Shown here: one piece after another, positions 5,194 through 5,547 of the stretch
How the letters are laid out: every line of letters starts with the position of its first letter
How positions within the stretch are numbered: position 1 is the stretch's first letter
NCBI GenBank assembly: GCA_020696885.1
Contig: JAJFMS010000293.1
Location: 1-5,547, forward strand
Reading direction: 5' to 3'
Source: Armatimonadota bacterium
Lineage (GTDB): Bacteria > Armatimonadota > SYMT01
Length of the DNA stretch: 5,547 bases
Notes under the pieces: model-generated
The model's input: only the letters and a program-made list of their open reading frames with translations
Databases searched by the model: none
What the model was told of the DNA's origin: nothing
Made by a program: the position numbers and the translations under genes

Positions 5194-5547
5194 ATGCGCC
5201 GCGAGTTGATGCTCATCGGGTTACTGGGGTTGTGCGCCGGTGCGGTGAACCCGCCGCTCTTCGCACAGAACCCGCGCGTCTCCGTGTCCGTGGCGGACGC
5301 CACCTGCGAGGAAGCCGCGGCAGCGCTGAGCCGAGCTTCGGGGATCTCCGTGCGGCTGGACCTGGGGGAGGCGCTCTCGACGGAAGCCGGCGCGCAGGCC
5401 GCGAGTCCGGCGCCCCGCGCGAGCTTCGAGTGGGAGCGCTCCACCTTTGCCGGCGCGCTGCGGGAGCTGTGCGACCGCTACGGCGTCTCCGCGGATCGGG
5501 ACGGCTCCGGCGGCTACCTGCTCCACCATCACGGCGACCCCGCCAGC
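5194..5547 (+). CDS. Secreted STN-like paralogue of the preceding gene, N-terminal part
   Basis: The first 118 residues are present and the frame stays open to the right edge. The ATG at 5194 follows GGAG with a seven-base gap. MRRELMLIGLLGLCAGAV is a signal peptide, with cleavage probably at LFA|Q after residue 24. Residues about 28-112 align with the STN-like module of the neighbour. Both have EA(A/I)xxLSxASG in the first helix, then SF(D/E)Wxxx(T)F, A(K/G)ALRxLCD(K/R) and GGY/SGY-x-LH at the end. The linker between the first two conserved blocks is Ala-rich (about 61-75). The tandem arrangement with a 34-bp gap points to local gene duplication and joint expression, with later divergence. 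The C-terminal architecture is unseen. Envelope location is inferred from the signal peptide; no function is claimed. Confidence 0.85.
   Translation, partial: MRRELMLIGLLGLCAGAVNPPLFAQNPRVSVSVADATCEEAAAALSRASGISVRLDLGEALSTEAGAQAASPAPRASFEWERSTFAGALRELCDRYGVSADRDGSGGYLLHHHGDPAS

Overview
The window is GC-rich bacterial DNA holding five protein genes: two cut by the window edges and three complete. Roughly 1.1 kb of intergenic DNA is unusually full of inverted repeats. A di-haem cytochrome c peroxidase and three further proteins with Sec-type signal peptides suggest a bacterium with a periplasm (diderm). I cannot fix the phylum from sequence alone. The predicted secreted STN-like paralogues and the large ferritin-like protein would suit a little-studied environmental lineage, but that is only an impression.

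Layout. Three genes are on the minus strand, read from right to left. The first is a two-domain ferritin-like di-iron protein (3136-1658). The second is a 174-residue secreted protein with a compact His/Cys cluster (1155-631). The third is the N-terminal part of a MauG/CcpA-type cytochrome c peroxidase (360-1, running off the left edge). Two genes are on the plus strand, a tandem pair of secreted paralogues that share an N-terminal STN-like domain (3531-5159, and 5194 to beyond the right edge).

Intergenic regions. The divergent gap between the ferritin-like gene and the first STN-like gene contains a 192-bp MITE-like element at 3265-3456. It has imperfect terminal inverted repeats, a perfect 25-bp internal palindrome and an exactly abutting 8-bp direct repeat, GTCATACA. 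The gap before the peroxidase gene (361-630) holds a ~162-bp palindromic element (461-622) with 18/19-matching ends, plus a pair of overlapping, mutually exclusive hairpins (415-460). The gap before the His/Cys protein (1156-1657) holds at least five inverted repeats, two of them in tandem just upstream of its Shine-Dalgarno sequence.

How the genes may work together. The peroxidase and the His/Cys secreted protein are co-directional, and the di-iron protein is next upstream on the same strand. A shared theme of peroxide, iron or metal handling is plausible but is inference from neighbourhood only. The STN-like pair is probably a separate transcription unit with an envelope role that cannot be specified from sequence.
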